Shown one piece after another: positions 12,989-25,288 of a DNA stretch of 64,000 bases; position 1 is the first letter of the stretch, and each line of letters begins with the position of its first letter. Location of the stretch: contig CM076146.1 of assembly GCA_038025085.1 (NCBI GenBank), positions 27,412,501-27,476,500 of the forward strand, written 5' to 3'. The position numbers were made by a program, and so were the translations under genes. The notes beneath the pieces were generated by a model that saw only the letters and a list, made by a program, of their open reading frames with translations, was not told the origin of the DNA and searched no databases. Source of the stretch: Tetragonia tetragonoides. Its lineage: Eukaryota; Streptophyta; Magnoliopsida; Caryophyllales; Aizoaceae.

Positions 12989-13872
12989 GTAAGTTCTTCG
13001 GTACCTTCTTTTGATTTTCGTTATTGTTTTAGATCTGTAATTCTGTGTTTGATGTTTGTTTGTGTTTCGTTTGATGGTTTGTTTTGTTAGTGTTTCGCTT
13101 GATTTGTTATTGAATGTGAAATTGTTTGATCTTGTTTCTTTTGTCGTTCAAAAGAAATTAGGGCTTTCAGTTAAAGATTTAATTTTTGATAAGTTCCCTT
13201 TGTTTTGATTGCTGTTTCTCTCTTAGAAAATTTTCTTGTTTTTATATCTGCTGGCTTTTTTAGTTGTTGTTTCGATTGTATATAGACGATGTTTTATATA
13301 TTGTATGTTATCAGCCGATATGGTTTATTTATTTTGTGATAAAGTTTTGATGAAGTGATTGTTTTGAGCCACGTTTCTTGTACTCAAAACCCTAAAATTG
13401 AAAATGACGACTCTGTTCTTCAAACCCTAATGAAGTTTAATTAATGAAAACCTAGGGTTCGCTAATTTTGCTTTTGTAAACCAACCAATTTTATTATTAT
13501 TCAGTTTTCCATGTGGGGAAAACTTTGAGATCTGTCGCCAGATGTTCAATTTATATATCAATTTAAATTGGTTTTTAAACAGTTTTTTGTATAATTCTGC
13601 TTTGAATCTGTCTCTTAGACATCCAAATGTTCAATTTATAGATCAATTGCTCTTCTAATAATGAGTTCTCTTATCATTAGTTGTCCATAGAAATTGCAAA
13701 TTAATTAACTTTTGCCCATGTTTATAACTTTTGATAAGATGGATTTCATGTACAAAATTTGATGAATTTCATGTACAAAGAACTCATTGAAATGGATTTC
13801 TTGGTTATTTCCATTGTTTGGGGCTTGTGAAGTTCTGGGTTTCTGACATGTGTTTTTCTTTTATGATTACAG
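12989..13872 (+). other. Intron in the 5' leader of the AdoMetDC mRNA
   Basis: The donor ATTT|GTAAGT (exon end 12988) and the acceptor GATTACAG (13872) bound a T-rich 884-bp intron lying before the uORFs. AdoMetDC genes in many plants have leader introns. Its position is inferred from splice signals only. Confidence 0.6.
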
Positions 13873-13876
13873 GTGA

Positions 13877-13903
13877 ATGATCAATGGAGTCAAAGGGTGG
13901 TAA
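13877..13903 (+). CDS. Tiny uORF of AdoMetDC, extended and overlapping the small uORF
   Basis: ATG at 13877 reads ATC AAT GGA GTC AAA GGG TGG and stops at TAA (13901-13903), giving MINGVKGW. In plant AdoMetDC mRNAs the tiny uORF is normally 2-3 codons and overlaps the small uORF start by one base. Here there is no early stop, and the frame runs 20 nt into the small uORF. That it is translated is inference. Confidence 0.5.
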   Translation: MINGVKGW

Positions 13904-14146
13904 GAAAGATTCCAGTAGTAGTGGTAGTAAATCATTATTCTCTCCACTCGGCTACAGCATTGAGGACATTCGACCAAAAGGAGGAATCAAGAAATTTAGA
14001 TCTGCTGCTTACTCCAACGTATGCTTCTTTCTAATGTCATCATTTTCATGTTTCATGGTTGAATGATTTATATGTTGAAATAATTATGAGTTACTTATCA
14101 TGTTTTATATTTGATTTTCTTGCAGTGCGCTCGCAAGCCATCCTGA
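13884..14146 (+). CDS. Conserved small uORF of AdoMetDC (51 aa), polyamine-responsive attenuator
   Basis: Two exons, 13884-14018 and 14126-14146, separated by a GT/AG intron, encode 51 residues beginning MESKGGKKDSSSS and ending AAYSNCARKPS, with PLGYSIEDIRPKGGIKKF between. This is the conserved leader peptide of plant AdoMetDC mRNAs. In that family the peptide represses translation of the main ORF when polyamines are abundant. The C-terminal SNCxRKPS block, needed for stalling in the family, is intact. It lies 174 bp upstream of the main AUG. Confidence 0.95.
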
Positions 14147-14320
14147 TATTTTTGGAAACCCCAGCCCTCGATCACATTAAGTGATCACATTTAGTTATAG
14201 CTTTAGTAATTTCATTCTTAGAGTTCAAGTTCCTTTCTTCTTCTGTTTCCCTCTTTCCGCTCAGCTTCAGCTTAAGCTTCCTCTTTGCGACTGTGCCGTT
14301 CTCTACTAGTCAACGTAGCC

Positions 14321-15433
14321 ATGACGGTCCCCATGATTGAAAACAACAACAACAACAACAATGATATGGCCATTTCTGCTATTGGCTTTGAAGGGTTTGA
14401 AAAGAGGCTTGAAATTACGTTTTTTGAGCCGGGTCTTTTTGTCGACCCTGAAGGGAAGGGCCTCCGCGTGTTATCTAAGGCTCAGTTGGACGAGTTCCTT
14501 GGTGCTGCTGAGTGCACCATTGTCGATTCTCTCGCTAACGAAAGCGTAGACTCTTACGTACTATCAGAGTCTAGCCTCTTTGTCTTTGCATACAAGATTG
14601 TGATTAAGACTTGTGGGACTACAAAGCTGCTCCATGCGATCCCACCTATCTTGAGGTTGGCTGCCAGCATAGCCCTTGATGTCAAATCTGTGCGCTACAC
14701 CCGTGGCAGCTTCATTTTCCCAGGAGCTCAGTCGTACCCTCACAGGAGCTTCTCCGAAGAAGTGGCTGTCCTTGACAAGTACTTTGGTAACCTTGGTGCA
14801 GGAGGCAAGGCGTTTGTGATGGGCAATCCATCAAAGCCCCAAAAATGGCATGTTTACTCTGCCTCAGCTGAAACGATCAGCTACGACGACCCTGTGTATA
14901 CACTCGAGATGTGCATGACTGGTCTCAACAGGGAGAAGGCATCTGTCTTCTTCAAGTCGCAATCAGCAACCGCCGCTGAAATGACTGAAAGCTCTGGAAT
15001 CAGGAAGATCCTGCCTGATTCTAACATATGCGACTTTGATTTTGATCCTTGTGGTTACTCTATGAATGCCATTGAAGGACCTGCTGTCTCTACCATCCAC
15101 ATTACACCAGAAGATGGTTTCAGCTACAGTAGCTTTGAAGCCGTGGGCTATGACTTGAAGACTGTCGACTTGAACCAGCTGGTAGAGAGAGTCCTGGCTT
15201 GCTTCCAACCGAGCGAGTTTAGTGTCGCGGTGCACGCTGACATTGGTACAAAGCTTCTGGAGCAGAACTGCTCTGTGGGTGTGAATGGTTACAGTCGTGA
15301 AGAGGTGGGCATTGAAGGACTTGGAATAGGTGGATCTGTCCTCTATCAGAAGTTCTGTAAGTCTACTGTTTGGCTTAGTGCCCCAAAGCCAGCACTGAAA
15401 TGCTGCTGGAAAGAGGAAAACGAAGAAGAATAG
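14321..15433 (+). CDS. SAMDC: S-adenosylmethionine decarboxylase proenzyme
   Basis: Intronless main ORF for the pyruvoyl enzyme that makes decarboxylated AdoMet for spermidine and spermine synthesis. The self-cleavage site is in [11 protein letters not shown], between Glu and the Ser that becomes pyruvate (Ser69 if counted from the ATG at 14366). Also present are the active-site region [10 protein letters not shown], Cys in KTCGTTKLL, Ser in [11 protein letters not shown], His in [11 protein letters not shown] and the PEST-like [13 protein letters not shown]. The first AUG after the uORFs is 14321 (370 aa, with a run of Asn from AAC repeats). The ATG at 14366 (355 aa) has better context and matches the usual family start, so the N-terminus is ambiguous. 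Regulation is probably by the upstream uORFs. Confidence 0.97.
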   Translation: MTVPMIENNNNNNNDMAISAIGFEGFEKRLEITFFEPGLFVDPEGKGLRVLSKAQLDEFLGAAECTIVDSLANESVDSYVLSESSLFVFAYKIVIKTCGTTKLLHAIPPILRLAASIALDVKSVRYTRGSFIFPGAQSYPHRSFSEEVAVLDKYFGNLGAGGKAFVMGNPSKPQKWHVYSASAETISYDDPVYTLEMCMTGLNREKASVFFKSQSATAAEMTESSGIRKILPDSNICDFDFDPCGYSMNAIEGPAVSTIHITPEDGFSYSSFEAVGYDLKTVDLNQLVERVLACFQPSEFSVAVHADIGTKLLEQNCSVGVNGYSREEVGIEGLGIGGSVLYQKFCKSTVWLSAPKPALKCCWKEENEEE

Positions 15434-16813
15434 AACTAGAGCTTTATTACTAGTATTGCTTTATGTTTAAATAAGAGCAATTGTTGCTCATAAATTGTCT
15501 CTTTCTTCGTTGTGGTTTTATTGGTATTTTTCTCTATTGAGAGAGTTACCAGACTCATTTATCTATCGAATAGCTCTGTATCCTGAACCTGGAGTATTGT
15601 TATATCAATTTTTAGTGTGTTTTGCTTATACAATTTGGTTTATATAATGTTTTATTTTGGTGAAAGGTTTATATGATATGTTATGATTGTTATTTTTTAC
15701 TTTGTTTGAATGTCATGATTTGAGTTGGTGATTGTTTCACCCAAAAAGAAAAAAATTTAGTTGGTGATTGGGTGAAATACTTTTGCCCACATTGAACATC
15801 CAGGAACTCGGGTTGTTTGGCCTGTACTGGGCCTGGCAAGAAGAGAGTCAAAATTGACAATACTAGCCTATAAAAACTGTGAAATATTTTGAATCGCCCC
15901 ATCTATTCTCCTGAGGAGAAGTTTGGTTTCAAATTCCGGTTTGAATGGGAGGAGTACGTTACGCTTTTTACTCGTTAAATGAGTTAGCTTTATTCATTCT
16001 TTGTGATTTCTCAGTGTCATTAGCTGCGGGTTCATCTCTCTAAAGGTTTTTTCAAGTGCAACTCTACAAGTCTTGCCAAATAGTCACTCTTCATTTTACC
16101 AAATTATTTTGTCAATTTTAGTCTTATCCTTAATAGTTAAATTAAATTAGGATGTTATTAAGTACGTGTTTTATGTAGGATTTAAAAAAAGATTGGTGTC
16201 CTCGTGAGTTGTAGGCTGTAGCCAAAAAAGAGGAAAATGCCAAAGAAAAGAGGAAAACAGTTGGCCAATTTGGCAATTGGGATAGTAGGTAGTATGTTTT
16301 AACCTTTGATCCGCCTACGGGCTACGAGTCTAGGAGGTGTCCAGTTGTTGTGGGCTCAGGGCCGTGCTAGGACATGGCCACTTGGCCAGTTGACTCACGG
16401 GTAGCTGCCAGAACCTCTTTTATTTTGACAAAATACGTGTGTAGGTATCTAGCTTCTAGCCAAAAGAAACTACAGCTTTCTAGCGTCCCAACTTAGGGCT
16501 CATTCGTTTTAACTGGTAATTAGAAAAAATTGGATAAAACCGACAAAATTGGTAAAAACTATGAAGTCATAACTGGTAACTGGGAGAAATTAAATTGGGA
16601 AAAACTGGGTTAAACACGTATTAACAATTTTTTTTAATAATTAATACTTAATACTAGCTGCAAGCTTCATGTAGATTTTACTGAAAAGCTAGCTGTTCGT
16701 GACAAACATAGTCTTAGTTTATGCATATATACATATCTTTTTATAATTAGTAGTCAATTTTATTAAGAGAAAAATAAAAAGAGTCGAAATTCAAATATCT
16801 ATATGAGTCGAAG
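15434..16813. other. AdoMetDC 3' UTR and intergenic DNA with a TIR-element fragment
   Basis: The first 150-200 bp after TAG are probably the 3' UTR. Near 16494-16620 the sequence GGGCTCATTCGTTTTAACTG followed by ACTGGTAA-rich DNA resembles the left end of the element at 62888-63567, without a visible partner. No gene seen. Confidence 0.4.
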
Positions 16814-16827
16814 TCCAAATATTAAAG

Positions 16828-17379
16828 ATTTTTAACCTATCAGTATATTTCCTCCTTTTCTCCTAAAAAAACCCTAACCCTACTTTTGTGATCTAGGGGC
16901 TGCCATTAGCGAATCGCTGATGGTAAGCCCCAATCATTTTAGTTTCTTCGTCTTGTTTAGTTTCTTAGCTCCGTTGTTTGGAATAAAATCAGTCTCTCAT
17001 TCCGTAAGAGTTAGTTTGTCCCAATTTTTGGATATAATTGTCTCTCCTTTTGCGAGAGTACTGTTTGTTTTTTGTTTCGTTATTCGTATGGCAATACTGC
17101 AGATTTTCTTCTTCAAGAGGCTTTCTACGATGTCAGATTTGTACATGCAACAAAGCTATAGCGACAGGGACCTCCGCGAAAAGGCTGTAATATGAAAAAC
17201 AGCGATTGAAAGGCCGAGACCGTTCAGAATCGTCAAATCTACCATGCTAAGTAGCTTTATTATTCGAATGTTATCTAATGTTTTAGAATTGCACCTTGTT
17301 GATTTGGATTTCGTTTGTAGATGCCGTATGACTTTTTATTATGAATGAATTTGTTTTTCCCCTAAAAAAAATAAAAAGT
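16828..17379 (+). mobile_element. LINE-type retroposon insertion (5'-truncated) or processed copy
   Basis: The segment ends in an A-rich tail (CCCCTAAAAAAAATAAAAA) and is bounded by exact 14-bp direct repeats TCCAAATATTAAAG at 16814-16827 and 17380-17393. This is the signature of target-primed reverse transcription. No intact ORF remains; an open frame at 16920-17195 has no family that I recognise. Confidence 0.75.
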
Positions 17380-17592
17380 TCCAAATATTAAAGGAGTTGA
17401 GGCTCGCGCAATATATATGCAATTAACTCGCGAATGTAACCACACCGCTAAAATCATAAACACTTAAGAGAGCAAACAAAAGGCGAGAGCGAGACACCAC
17501 CTAGTTGTATATGTACATTGTTGGGTTATGAGTTGTGATGATAGACCCGACGTATCGACATCACCAGCTTGTGTAAGTTACGTAGTCGCTAT

Positions 17593-18330
17593 TTTTTTTT
17601 ATTTTTTTTTTTGAAAAGGCAAGACAACCGACCATAGATGGTCATTAATTAGTACAAAGACTCAATAGTACAGTAACAACACCACAAATAAAATTAAAAA
17701 AAAAAAAGAAGAAAAAAGAAAACTATTAGTCACTTGAACTTCACAAATTGCTTCTTCTTCAAGTTCTTCAAAATCTTCAAAAAGAAATTGACAGAAACTT
17801 TGCTCCACCAAACAAATTGAAGATGTTGGAAGACTTAAACATCCAAGAGGAAACTAGCAACGACACCACCACCACCACCACCACCATTCACACCACGCCG
17901 ATCCGTCACCACCGTGTACATATGCCGCCCGTCACCACCATCCTCCTCCTCAATCGATGCCATTGGAGCACTAACAACGAAAAGAGGCCACCAAATCGGA
18001 ACGAACCGCCACCGAGTTCGTGACGATGGCGACTAAGCAGGGGCTAGATGGATCGTTGAACCAACACCAAAAGAACGGCGATCAAGACTCATAGATGTCG
18101 CCCTCGAGATCGCGAGCTTCGTCGTTGTTTCCTTTCCCAACCGATTGCCTAAATAAGCTTGTTTGCTAGGCCTTGCATAAGGGTTTTCTAAAGGGTGGCG
18201 GCTGAGCCAAAGCTTTAGGGTTAATTTCTCCTTCAAAGAGGTGGCGGCTGTGCTGAGAAATGGGGCTTTAGGGTTTTTAGAGAGTTTAGAGAGAGAAGCT
18301 CTCACCTCTCTCTAAAAACCCTTTTATCGT
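17593..18330 (-). mobile_element. LINE-type retroposon insertion, minus orientation
   Basis: A poly-T start (the poly-A tail on the minus strand) and flanking repeats GTTACGTAGTCGCTAT (17577-17592) and GTTACGTAGTCACTAT (18331-18346), 15 of 16 matching, mark a retroposition event. The minus strand begins with a CT/GA-rich leader and AAACCCTAAA, then an open frame at 18305-18033. It ends in a non-coding 3' region and A tail. It is too short for a full LINE, so it is internally deleted or a processed RNA copy. Confidence 0.75.
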
Positions 18331-18346
18331 GTTACGTAGTCACTAT

Positions 18347-18907
18347 AACCGTGGCCATACCCCCTTCTATCCATATTATTTGATGGATTCCCCGTTTATG
18401 AACATCGCAAATTCGCAATATGAATTGGTAATTGAAAAAAAGGAAAAAACAATGTGACAAAATTGAGATATTGACCAGTTATTTTTTGGATTTGGAATGA
18501 AGGGATTCAACATTATCCTTTGGGTCATGGGTATAAAGTAGGAGTACAAACGTTATTGAATGTGTTTATGAGCACTATATTTTAGGTTTTAATTTGGTAT
18601 GTTTAACTCTTAATACTTCAAACCGAATGTTATAAGTCGTAACTTGTTTATGAGTAAGTTAGTCACCTTTACCAAGCAATATTTTAGTTTCCAAATCCTA
18701 TTATAATATTAGTGAAATAACACTTTTTTGTTGAGGAGATTATGTTTTATGAGAATTTTGTCAATAATTAGAAATGTGAGCACATTAGTGTCATAGTATT
18801 AGTTATACCCTATATACCCAAAGTATAATTAATTTCAATTGGAAGATTTTAACATCTACAACACCAAACGTTCAAGTGTCATAGTAACAGAGCATCCCCA
18901 ACAATCT
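18347..18907. other. Intergenic
   Basis: A/T-rich; no gene, TIR or tandem structure recognised before the tRNA gene. Confidence 0.4.
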
Positions 18908-18979
18908 GTGGCTGTAGTTTAGTGGTTAGAATCCCACGTTGTGGCCGTGGAGACCTGGGCTCGAATCCCAGCAGCCACA
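18908..18979 (+). tRNA. tRNA-His (anticodon GTG)
   Basis: A 72-nt cloverleaf. Acceptor stem GTGGCTG/CAGCCAC is perfect, the anticodon stem CCACG/CGTGG encloses TTGTGGC with anticodon GTG at 18941-18943, and the T arm is CTGGG-CTCGAAT-CCCAG. The discriminator is A. There is no intron and no encoded CCA, as expected for a nuclear gene. The sequence looks intact. Confidence 0.97.
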
Positions 18980-21865
18980 TTATTCCTACTTTTTTGCAAT
19001 TATTTTATGTTGTGTTATACGAACATAAAAGAGGGAGAAATAATTATAAAGCAGCATGAAGCTAGGACTTATCAATGAATTGACCATAGATTGCGGCCTA
19101 AGTAATGGCTTAGCTTACGAAGGTTGAATTATTTGTGGATGCTTTGCCGTGTAGATTGCAATCTTGTTTACGAATCTATGTTTTTCCTTATCTATTGCAA
19201 GATGACAATCATCTCCTTGTATTAGGGGGGATCTTTTTATTTTGTTTCTCTTATCTTAAGGTCCTTTAGCATTTGCCAAACGCCAACGCATTTCTTTCCT
19301 GTTTTTGCGGTTTCATTAAAGGCCATCTTTCAAATGATTTTTATTATTTTTGCTGTTGTTGTTGTTGAAATGACAAGGAGGTCGGGCGTCTTCAAAAAAA
19401 AAAAAAAAAAAAAAAAAGACAAGGAAGTCGGGCGTCTTCTATAAATAAAAAAAGGACAAGGATGTCGGGCTTACAAGCGCTTTAGGCCTGTTCTCTGGAA
19501 CAGAATGGTGCAAAGACGATGAAAAACGGAATGGAACGACGCTGGTAATGAAACAAAATGCGTGACAAAATGAATTACAAAATACGTACGAAACGACGCA
19601 GAACGCAACAGATTGAAACGGAACGGATTACAGCATTGAGACGATGAAAAAAAGGGAACCTTAGTAATACTCCATCCGTTCTAAATTAATGTGCGCATAA
19701 CTTTTGGGCATGGAGATGAAGAGAAAGTAGAGAATGGGATAACTTTTACAAGTTTGGCATGTCCATCTCCCCGCGGATGAATCCTTTGTTGTACTCTTTC
19801 TCTGTTGCCTTTCTTCACGATATCTTTCTACTCTATCGGTTTAAATAAAACAAAATTCATTCCCTCTATCTAAGGGCCCAAAACCCACCCCTTTAAATCT
19901 AAAAATGAAGTTTTGGGGGACAATGATCTACTCTTCTTTTTGGAACAATAAAATAGTACAACATCTCGTTTAGTACTAAATGTTCTTGATCAAACACAAT
20001 CCCAGCTCTAAGCCTCTAATACATGTGCATACATCAAAGTGTTCATAACAAGTCGAAAATTTTGATACTAAACTTTTGTATCCGAATCCAGCAATTATAA
20101 AACAATTGTAAAATTTGAAATCTTAGATATTAATGAGATGCTCGAATTTGTATGAGTTTTTTGTTCCAGCTCTACAAGAACAAGTATTATTTGAATCAAT
20201 GTCATTAGCGGTAACAATAACGAGTTTGAATCCTTTCTATTTCCTAGAGAAAATATAAATTCTTTCTACCCAATTTTCAAATTAAATAAATTTAAAAAAG
20301 CAAAGTACGAGGAAAAAAAAATGGAGAGCATTCCAACTCGGCAATAACCTGCAAAATGTTCAGCACAAATGCAGTTAGTATCTCTCTCAATCTCAGTCAA
20401 TTTCAGGTTCGACTCTCTAGTCTCTCTCTATATCTCCCTCGATTTTTCGAGTTTCTTATTCGATATGTGATTTCAGTCCCTTCATCTCTTTGTACTTATC
20501 TCCAATTCGGTCTTCCCCCAACCCTAAAAAAAATTAAATAAATAAATAAATCTGGTGTTAGTGTTGAATTAATTGAATTTATGTTGTTTGTGCGCAACTT
20601 ACAAATTGAGGGGAATATTGAGAACTGTTTAATTTTCTGGTTGTGCCCAGAGTGCATGTAGGAAACATTGATTTTATTTATTTTTTTATTGGGTCCAAAA
20701 ATGATTTTTTTTTCTTTTCAAAATGCTGTTATTGTTCTTGCTCTCTGGTGAAAGCTATTTCTCTGAATTCTATCAATTAATCAATGGGATCTCTTTGATA
20801 GAAAATGCAGGATATATCTCTGTTTTAGCAAGCATTTTTTCACTTTTTGTTGATTATATCACCAATTTTCTGATGTTAATTGAGGAATTGAACATATCCA
20901 TAACTCATTAGTTTTCATGTAGCAGAATCTCTAAATGATTCTATACTTCATTTACCCTGTGGAATCCGGGGTTTTTGGTTACGATTCTTCCATATATGTA
21001 TTTTTCATACCGTCGAAAATCGGTTTTATGGATTAGACGCTTATGACCTCCCCCTCTATGCCTTGCAAGCCCTTGCTGAAATTGTCCCCAGACTAACTGA
21101 ACATGTTCAGATGGGATATTGCAATTGTTACAATTTGATTTAGTGTTGCTGTTGAATATCCATGTTAAGGAACTAGCTAGCTAGAATGTGTATTCTCCAA
21201 CATTGATCTTGGTTGCATTTGCTGAATGTCAATTACCTTTCTTTTAGAATTTCTGCTTTTGGTGTGCATTGACATTGAACTATCTCCAGCTCCCCGTTCA
21301 AGCAAATGAAATGATTTTGATGAAGATTTGGGTAATTTACCATTTATGAGCTACTGAAGTTCAACTTTTTTATTTTTTATTTTTTTAGTTTCAATGTGTA
21401 ATCTACCCCTTGCACTGGCAGTAGAAATGCTTTCATCCGAATAATTGATTTTTATCTTGGCGGAAATTATTTATTGAGTTACAGATATGTGGAGAGAGTC
21501 ACATATTAATATGGTCTTCATGTTTCTGAATTTGATCTAACTTTCGCTGTTTTATACTCCTTTATGATGCAGAACACTCGCATTGTGATATACTGCTCCG
21601 TCTGTTTGGCCCCTGCAAAGGTATCCATCAGTTCTTTAACTTTTCTAAAGATGGATAATTGCTTCTGAAATATTAGAGATTAATGTTGTTTTTCGCCTAA
21701 GCAGTATCTGATGCCTGCTCGCATACTATAGGAATTGAATGTACTTTAGTTTAGTAGTGATGATATCTTGGGTATGTACATTGCTTGGAGGGCTAAAGAA
21801 TCCTACTAGCTTGATGCACACAGCATATCTCTATTAGCATCACTTTCCTTCTTACCTTGAACAAA
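18980..21865. other. Intergenic; MITE remnant and possible orphan exons
   Basis: A GACAAGG(A)RGTCGGGCGTCTTC motif occurs three times at 19370-19470, around an A24 tract. A decayed relative of the 3756 element lies at about 19485-19665. Two short stretches with splice-like borders, 20356-20406 (ATG...CAG|GT) and about 21574-21621 (encoding NTRIVIYCSVCLAPAK), could be exons of a small gene. I found no continuation and do not call one. Confidence 0.35.
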
Positions 21866-21990
21866 CCCTGAGGAGGTAGTTCTGTTGGTAAGACCTCTGA
21901 GAATACTCCAGAGGTCCCATGTTCGAGTCCCCTCAGGGCCACTGGAGGTTTTCCTGGTCGTTAACTTAAAAAAAATCCTTCTTATGTTAC
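21866..21990 (+). mobile_element. tRNA-derived SINE-like sequence
   Basis: 73 nt close with an 8-bp stem CCCTGAGG/CCTCAGGG, contain an A-box-like TAGTTCTGTTGGTAAGA and the B box GTTCGAGTCCC, and are followed by about 50 bp ending in an A-run. The anticodon arm is abnormal (7-bp stem, 9-nt loop), so it is not a working tRNA. TCCTTCTTA occurs on both sides but not directly at the left end. Confidence 0.5.
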
Positions 21991-22100
21991 CAACTATAGC
22001 ACTCTGAACATGATGCATGTCTGAATGCTAGTATAGTTACGCGATAATAAGCAGAAAATTCAATCACACTGGACAAAACAACACTAGTTCCTGTTATACA

Positions 22101-22908
22101 TTATATAGCTAAGCAGTGGCTTCTTATGTTCTTCAACGGAATGATATTCGCAACCTCTAAGGAAGGACTAGCACTAATTTGCAGCTCCTGATAATGACCA
22201 GTTCCCAGATCAAAATAGCCAAATACACACTCACCCACCAGAATTGGGAGATTAAGGGATAACACTTGTCCGGAACAATTGCACCAAGTTCTACTTGGTC
22301 CTGCCCCGGGAATCTCGCAGTTCTTCACTTCTTTTATCCACAACGGGTTTTCATTATCTCTTGCATCTATCAATTTCCACAAAGTGATCTCGCAGTTATT
22401 AGGAGACAGAAAATCAATTTTGACCAAGGAAAGATGACCTTGAATATATGCTAAGGTTGCATCATCATGAGGAATCCCTGTTGGTGGGCACTTCATGATG
22501 ACTTTAAACTTCTCCTGCTCAATATCAAACATCACGATTATGGATATTTCGTCAGATCTTTTGTTGCTTGAATAAGTCTAATAGAGAACCCCATCAAGAC
22601 AAAATCCATCACCAATGAAACCTGTAAGCTTGAAACCTGTAATCTGTCTCCAACTATTGCATGTTCTTGCTGCCCACGGTAATGACTTCAGTCACCAGAC
22701 CAGAATAATAAATGCTATGAGCCTCCCAAATACAAAACCACCTTATATATTTTGTTCCTAGGATCAAAGCCTAAGAAACATCTTCTTGAACCATATATAT
22801 ATTTAGATTCTATATTTTACGAAGACCTACAAGTTCACGAGTTGTCAGATTATAAAGGTATACATTTCCTTGATGCGAACCATGCTTGTCGTATAAACAT
22901 ATCAAACC
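22101..22908 (-). pseudogene. F-box protein, C-terminal half (broken)
   Basis: On the minus strand, reading starts near 22908 with GLICLYDKHGSHQGNVYLYN and LTTRELVGL, the start of an F-box-associated domain. It is interrupted by several stop codons (the first just after LRKI). A 144-codon open frame then runs from 22535 to 22101, containing MMFDIEQEKFKVIMKCP and LWIKEVKNCEIP. The F-box itself is missing here; it is found in frame-compatible form at 28388-28750. The combination indicates a decayed gene rather than a working protein. Confidence 0.75.
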
Positions 22909-23935
22909 ATGTTACACACGAAATAAAAATGGACTTATGATACAGTAGATAAACTGGTCAACCAAAGTCAAAACGAATTAAAAGACTTTTTGAGGAGTCT
23001 TTGTAAAACAAAAGACTCCATAAATAAGAAAAGATTCTATATATATAGGGGAAGGATCACATACAAACCCCCCTTAGTATACAAACCATACAAACTAATA
23101 GGAACCGTTTGATCAGATTGATTTGACGGTCTTTAAAACTCCAGTGTTTCTGCTTAAACAGTAGCTTAGTAAAAGAAAAAGGTGAAAAAAAGAGTATGAG
23201 AGAGAAAACAGAGTAAAGAAATCACGTTCTTTCTCGCTCCTCTCTTCCTCCTTTCTCTCTCTGCGATTGAAGCTTCCTCAACTTCCATGGCTTCCAAGCA
23301 ACGAGATTTAGGCGTTAAACTGCTCAATTGATTACATTGTAAATGTTCTAAGGTATGTTTCGATGTATGTCGTGTCTTCTTCTAAATAGTAGCAGCCTTC
23401 TCTCTAACTCATTCTCTTATAAATTAGTGTTCTTTGATTTAGGGTTATCATGTATGTCAAATTCGCTCTAATTTTCAATATGAAGTCGAATGTTATTGTT
23501 TTACATATACTTTCCAGTTGATTTCTACTTAATTACGGTTGAAATTGTCAATTGGGCGTTCGTTTGTTCTCGATTGCGATATTCAAGTTCTTGATATTAT
23601 GCTTGGTGGGCGATTAGGAGTTATTAGTTTAGTTGGGCATCAATTTTTTTCTCTTTGGGTTCAATTGATATGATATGGATATTTGGAGGACAGTCATTGA
23701 CAAGAGGAGCTTGATTCATGGTTTGTCTTTTTTTTTTTTTTTTTTTTTAAATTTGATGATTTTGATTTAAGCAGTACCGTTAATTTATGCCCTACATTTC
23801 CTATCTACTAATATGGGGGAAAAATAGAGGGGAGTAAAAGCTTTTGAGAGAGACTCAAATATGTCCCTTCTTAATGGTTTGCTAAAAAAAAGGGTATTGA
23901 GGGAATAAGGGGAAGGAAAATATAGAAGCAAGTAG

Positions 23936-24240
23936 ATTCATTAAAAGTGCAAATTCATTAAAAAAAAACATATGCAGATTCACTAAAAGTAAACTGTAGA
24001 TTCATTAAAAGTTAACGGTGGATTCATTAAAACTCATCTTTGGATTCCTAAAAAATGAGGTACAATTTATTAAAACTAAGCTGTGGATTCATCAAGACTG
24101 AAGCGCAGATTCATTGAACATGAAATGCATATTCAAATAAAATTGAACTGCAAATTTGGAGAAAAAAAAGTTCGAATTCATTGAAAATGAAGTACGTCAT
24201 TTAATATGAACTATAAATTCATTTAAAATTATGTGTGTGA
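23936..24240. repeat. Array 1 of ATTCATTAAA repeats, about 24-bp period
   Basis: About a dozen degenerate units of the form GCAGATTCATTAAAACT-(5-8 nt) follow one another, drifting towards the right end. Same unit as in 25041-25240 and 26235-26400. Confidence 0.8.
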
Positions 24241-24259
24241 ATCTTCCCCAAGTATAGTA

Positions 24260-24335
24260 TAACCTATGTATGATCCAAACCCACACCATTGTGTCATTGC
24301 ACATTGCTCTACCATTTGTGCTAATAAACTATTAA
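24260..24335 (-). other. tRNA-like Pol III module 1
   Basis: The minus strand reads TTAGCACAAATGGTAGAGCA (A-box region), then a TGTG/CACA arm, then a weakened B box GGGTTTGGATC and ATACATAGGTT. It is homologous to modules 2 and 3 but the most decayed of the three. Confidence 0.5.
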
Positions 24336-25040
24336 TCAACTTTGTCGTTGTCATATAAAAAACACTAATCATAGACGTGTATTCCCATATCATTGAAGTA
24401 ATCAGTCAGAATATTGTAGAGTTCATGAAATAGTTGTTATCATGTTTGCTCATATGGTAGATGATATCAAGGTAGAGTTGACTTAACTCATCAAAAACAG
24501 AATCTTGCCGAATTTGGTAAAGGGACACCAGTCGCACGAAGGTTTTGAGGTCTAAAATCTTCTACCCAAGTTATTGTCTTCCCAAGTCAACCAATATGCT
24601 TGAAGGGACAAAATTTGCATTTTTATGTTAGAAATTTGGTGTCATGTTAATTCTAAAGTCTAATCAAACAAATAAGGGGAATGTACATATAATGACACAA
24701 GATGATATCACTAATGTCTTCTAATATTAACAAAAACAGACTTGTATCAAATTTTGGGAAAAGGAAGCAACAGTTTCAATTTATTGGCAAATCATGACTC
24801 TAGGTATTAGGATGTAGATCTGATGCACATATATAACGAATGCTATAGAATTTCAGTAAGTGAGTAATTACTTACCATCTACCATGTGTTTGACTACAAG
24901 ATGAACGGGAGTTTGCTTCAACTTGTTGCGGAAACGAGCGAGCTTAGGATCTTCCTCCACCAAAACACGAGCAGAAGCTCAACACAAGTAAGTGTCAAAT
25001 GTAAGTGTGCTCCTCTCTGTATGAATGTCTTGTAGGATCT

Positions 25041-25240
25041 AACAACTTCATTAAAAATGTAGCACAACTTCATTAAAAATGTAGGACAACTTCATTAAGA
25101 TGTAGCACAACTTTATTAAAAATGTAGCACAACTTCATTAAGATGTAGCACAACTTTATTAAAAATGTACCACAAATTCATTAAAAATGTAGTACAGCTT
25201 CATTGAAAATGTAGCTTAATTTCATCAGATATGAAGCAAA
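25041..25240. repeat. Array 2, CAACTTCATTAAAAATGTAG repeats
   Basis: About nine units of 20-24 bp, far more uniform than arrays 1 and 3. Two length variants (AAAAATGTAGCAC and AAGATGTAGCAC) alternate, suggesting recent expansion by slippage or unequal exchange. Confidence 0.9.
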
Positions 25241-25288
25241 CTATCTAATTATCAAGAGACCATTGTTCATTGACATGTTGCATATTCT

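Noticed and set aside
20356..21621. Small two-exon gene with an IVIYCSVC motif
   Set aside because: Splice borders are plausible, but no further exons, family match or stop-bounded product could be found.
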